Assembly: GCF_001544915.2 (NCBI RefSeq)
Contig: NZ_FCOE02000004.1
Span: forward strand, 1-64,000
From: Caballeronia pedi
Lineage (GTDB): Bacteria > Pseudomonadota > Gammaproteobacteria > Burkholderiales > Burkholderiaceae
Length of the DNA stretch: 64,000 bases
Direction: 5' to 3'
A program made the position numbers and the translations under genes. The notes under the pieces are model-generated. The model saw only the letters and a program-made list of their open reading frames with translations, was not told the origin of the DNA and did not search any database. Below are positions 62,447-64,000 of the stretch, in pieces; the stretch's first letter is position 1; every line of letters starts with the position of its first letter.

Positions 62447-63340
62447 CTAGAGAAGCGTCTGCTGCAAAGGCGCGCGATGTTCGTGCACCTTGACGATTCG
62501 GTATTCGGTCTTTAATGTGCCCGCCTCGATTGTCTGCATCTGGCGAAGGTCCACCACCAGAACGTCGCCCTTTCCGAAGCGTTCGCCGTCATTCACGTTG
62601 GCCAGGAACGCTTCGTCGTCGATTGCTGCGAAGAACGGATACTGGCCGTCGTGAACGCGCCATTTGTTTCCGTCCTTGAAAACGACGGATTCAACGAGCA
62701 CGACCTTCCTTGCAACGGAGTCCGATACGACTTCACCACTGTCATTGTTGATTGTGGCAAATGACGCAAGCTCATGGTCTTCGATGATAAGTTCCACTTG
62801 CTCGCCGCGCACGATACCGAAGTTCGAGATGCCCTCACGTTCGAGCGGCGACAAGGTCTTGCTCAGACTGGAGCGCACGACCGTATTGCGCCAGAGACGC
62901 ACGACACCCGCCTCGACCTCGACGGATTCGGTCTCCGTGATCCACACGTGCGACACTTCGCCGATCTGATCGATGCGATGCGGTCGGCGTCCGCGCAGCT
63001 TGCGCTGCAGTCCGACTACACCCCCACCTCCAATGAGCCCGAGGATGGTGAGGATCGTATACGCATTGGAGATTGCCGAAGCGCTGGACCCGGCAAAGAT
63101 ATCCCGGATCTGTGCCAGCAGTTGCTGTACGAAGATGAGATCGAGTTCGAATGACCCAGCCTTGAAGCTGCCCTTGACCTCGACGCGGACATCGGCGGAA
63201 TCGCCATTCAGTTCCTTGTTCGCTGCCGTGAACAAGTCGGCGATGGCCACGAGCGAGGGCGCAAGATCGCGCACGTCCATTCGATGTTCCGCGAGTGCGG
63301 GACCGTCATAGACGACGTTGAAGCGCTCATGATTGCTCAT
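62447..63340 (-). CDS. Hypothetical protein with one central hydrophobic segment, unrecognised family
   Basis: 297 residues. I do not recognise the family. The N-terminal domain (about 1-75) reads FNVVYDGPALAEHRMDVRDL, then LFTAANKELNG and VRVEVKGSFKAGSFELDL, alternating strand and helix. A hydrophobic segment at about 92-112 (AYTILTILGLIGGGGVVGLQ) is followed by a basic stretch (RKLRGRRPHR) and a larger, acidic, beta-rich C-terminal half. Codon use looks less GC-biased than in the flagellar genes on both sides. The start at 63340 has no good ribosome site; the frame is open 38 codons further up. It is convergent with fliR and separates it from flgL. Confidence 0.75.
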   Translation of the reverse strand: MSNHERFNVVYDGPALAEHRMDVRDLAPSLVAIADLFTAANKELNGDSADVRVEVKGSFKAGSFELDLIFVQQLLAQIRDIFAGSSASAISNAYTILTILGLIGGGGVVGLQRKLRGRRPHRIDQIGEVSHVWITETESVEVEAGVVRLWRNTVVRSSLSKTLSPLEREGISNFGIVRGEQVELIIEDHELASFATINNDSGEVVSDSVARKVVLVESVVFKDGNKWRVHDGQYPFFAAIDDEAFLANVNDGERFGKGDVLVVDLRQMQTIEAGTLKTEYRIVKVHEHRAPLQQTLL

Positions 63341-63602
63341 GTCGTTGTGATGCTCGGAATTCTGAAAGTTGCTGCCCCGCGCCGGAGCAAGTCGACCCGA
63401 TGTTACCACGCAGCCTCCCTGGATCGCGGGCCATCGCGGCACCGCGAAACACACGATAGCGTTGCCCGAAAAGGCGACGACTGCGCAACAGCGACGAGCC
63501 TCAACGATATGCAGATTCCTCGATGCCGCGTGACGACATCATGTCCGACTGCGCGCAGCGGGGATACTCGAAATATCCCATTTCGCATGCGCGCCTTGTA
63601 CG

Positions 63603-63626
63603 TTTAGCCAAACCAGAGCGGCTAAA
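63603..63626 (-). terminator. Weak stem-loop after flgL
   Basis: Seven-base stem TTTAGCC / GGCTAAA with a 10-nt loop, ten bases after the flgL stop. It may end flgL transcription, but the stem is short. The rest of the 296-bp spacer 63341-63636 shows nothing I can name. Confidence 0.35.
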
Positions 63627-63636
63627 AGAAGCCCCA

Positions 63637-64000
63637 TCAATTCCCGATGTAATCAAACAACGACATCTTCTGAATCTGCGAAAACGCCATCTGCGCCGCC
63701 TGCAACGAGTTCTGCGTCAGCTCATACTGGCTGATCGAAGAAACCAGATCGATGCTCGTCAGATTCGCGATATCGCTCGCCGTCTGCGTCTGGCTGGTCT
63801 GCATCGCGGTCTGCGTCGACTGCACTTCCTGCTCGCGTCCGCCCACCACCGTCTGCGCCGACAGCACGTTGTTGAAGGTGTTGTTGACCTTCGTGCCCGC
63901 CGTCGTCAGCGCGTTGGTCAAGGTGGCTTGCGCAGCCGGCGTCCCCGTCGGTTGCTTGAGCGCGCTCACGATGCTGTCGAGCGTTGCGAAAATATCGTTG
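63637..64000 (-). CDS. flgL: Flagellar hook-associated protein FlgL (HAP3), C-terminal fragment
   Basis: The last 120 codons are in the window; the gene begins beyond base 64000. The segment ATLDSIVSALKQPTG and then VGGREQEVQSTQTAMQTSQ, SSISQYELTQNSLQAAQMAF and the end SQIQKMSLFDYIGN are typical of the FlgL C-terminus, whose heptad pattern pairs with the N-terminal helix. FlgL joins the hook to the filament. The neighbour upstream (outside) is expected to be flgK. Confidence 0.92.
   Translation of the reverse strand, partial: NDIFATLDSIVSALKQPTGTPAAQATLTNALTTAGTKVNNTFNNVLSAQTVVGGREQEVQSTQTAMQTSQTQTASDIANLTSIDLVSSISQYELTQNSLQAAQMAFSQIQKMSLFDYIGN

Overview
The window reads as chromosomal DNA of a GC-rich betaproteobacterium of the Burkholderiaceae, most like Caballeronia/Paraburkholderia. 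This rests on gene content and order (glmS-glmU, a SAH riboswitch ahead of ahcY with a small membrane protein and metF, flagellar fliE divergent from fliF), strong G/C preference at third codon positions, and long antisense reading frames that are only by-products of GC richness. No rRNA, tRNA, CRISPR array, transposase or phage gene was seen. Species identity is inferred, not proven.

Layout. 1-11.4 kb: housekeeping genes, mostly on the minus strand (glmS fragment, glmU, ttcA, folB, a pteridine-reductase-like SDR, a MidA-type methyltransferase, cca, a GST, an NDUFA9-like protein, a lytic transglycosylase, 5-formyl-THF cyclo-ligase, a winged-helix regulator). 11.5-16 kb: 5-oxoprolinase genes pxpB-pxpC-pxpA followed by two membrane proteins (DUF969, DUF979) that are plausible transporters for the same substrate. 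16.2-30.9 kb: a Wzx/Wzy-type exopolysaccharide locus, with an initiating sugar transferase, Wza-like lipoprotein, Wzb-like phosphatase, Wzc-like tyrosine kinase, wecB and wecC (UDP-ManNAcA synthesis), flippase, polymerase, secreted polysaccharide lyase, GT4, a six-hairpin-fold protein, a WecG/TagA transferase, and a frameshifted hexapeptide acetyltransferase at its end. The part from about 23.9 to 30.8 kb is visibly richer in A/T than its surroundings.

30.9-37.7 kb: a dipeptide ABC transporter dppABCDF on the minus strand with a TraB/GumN protein behind it. 38-41 kb: methyl-cycle operon ahcY, small membrane protein, metF under a SAH riboswitch. 41-43.3 kb: lrgA-lrgB with a divergent LysR regulator. 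43.3-47 kb: a DUF937-OmpA fusion and an AidB-like acyl-CoA dehydrogenase.

47-64 kb: a flagellar locus. On the minus strand are an FlhB C-domain-like protein, a second FliK-like protein, fliT, fliS (with a recognisable sigma-28 promoter) and fliE. On the plus strand are fliF-G-H-I-J-K, then a 153-bp-arm inverted repeat, then fliL-M-N-O and fliP-Q-R. An unrecognised minus-strand gene separates fliR from the 3' part of flgL, which runs off the window. Leaders of fliL and fliP carry the same 58-nt module, and fliF a partial copy, suggesting a common flagellar activator site.

I found no clear candidate for an entirely new multi-gene system. The least explained elements are the exopolysaccharide locus with its own lyase and six-hairpin protein, the DUF969/DUF979 pair, the unknown gene between fliR and flgL, and the large inverted repeat inside the flagellar cluster.
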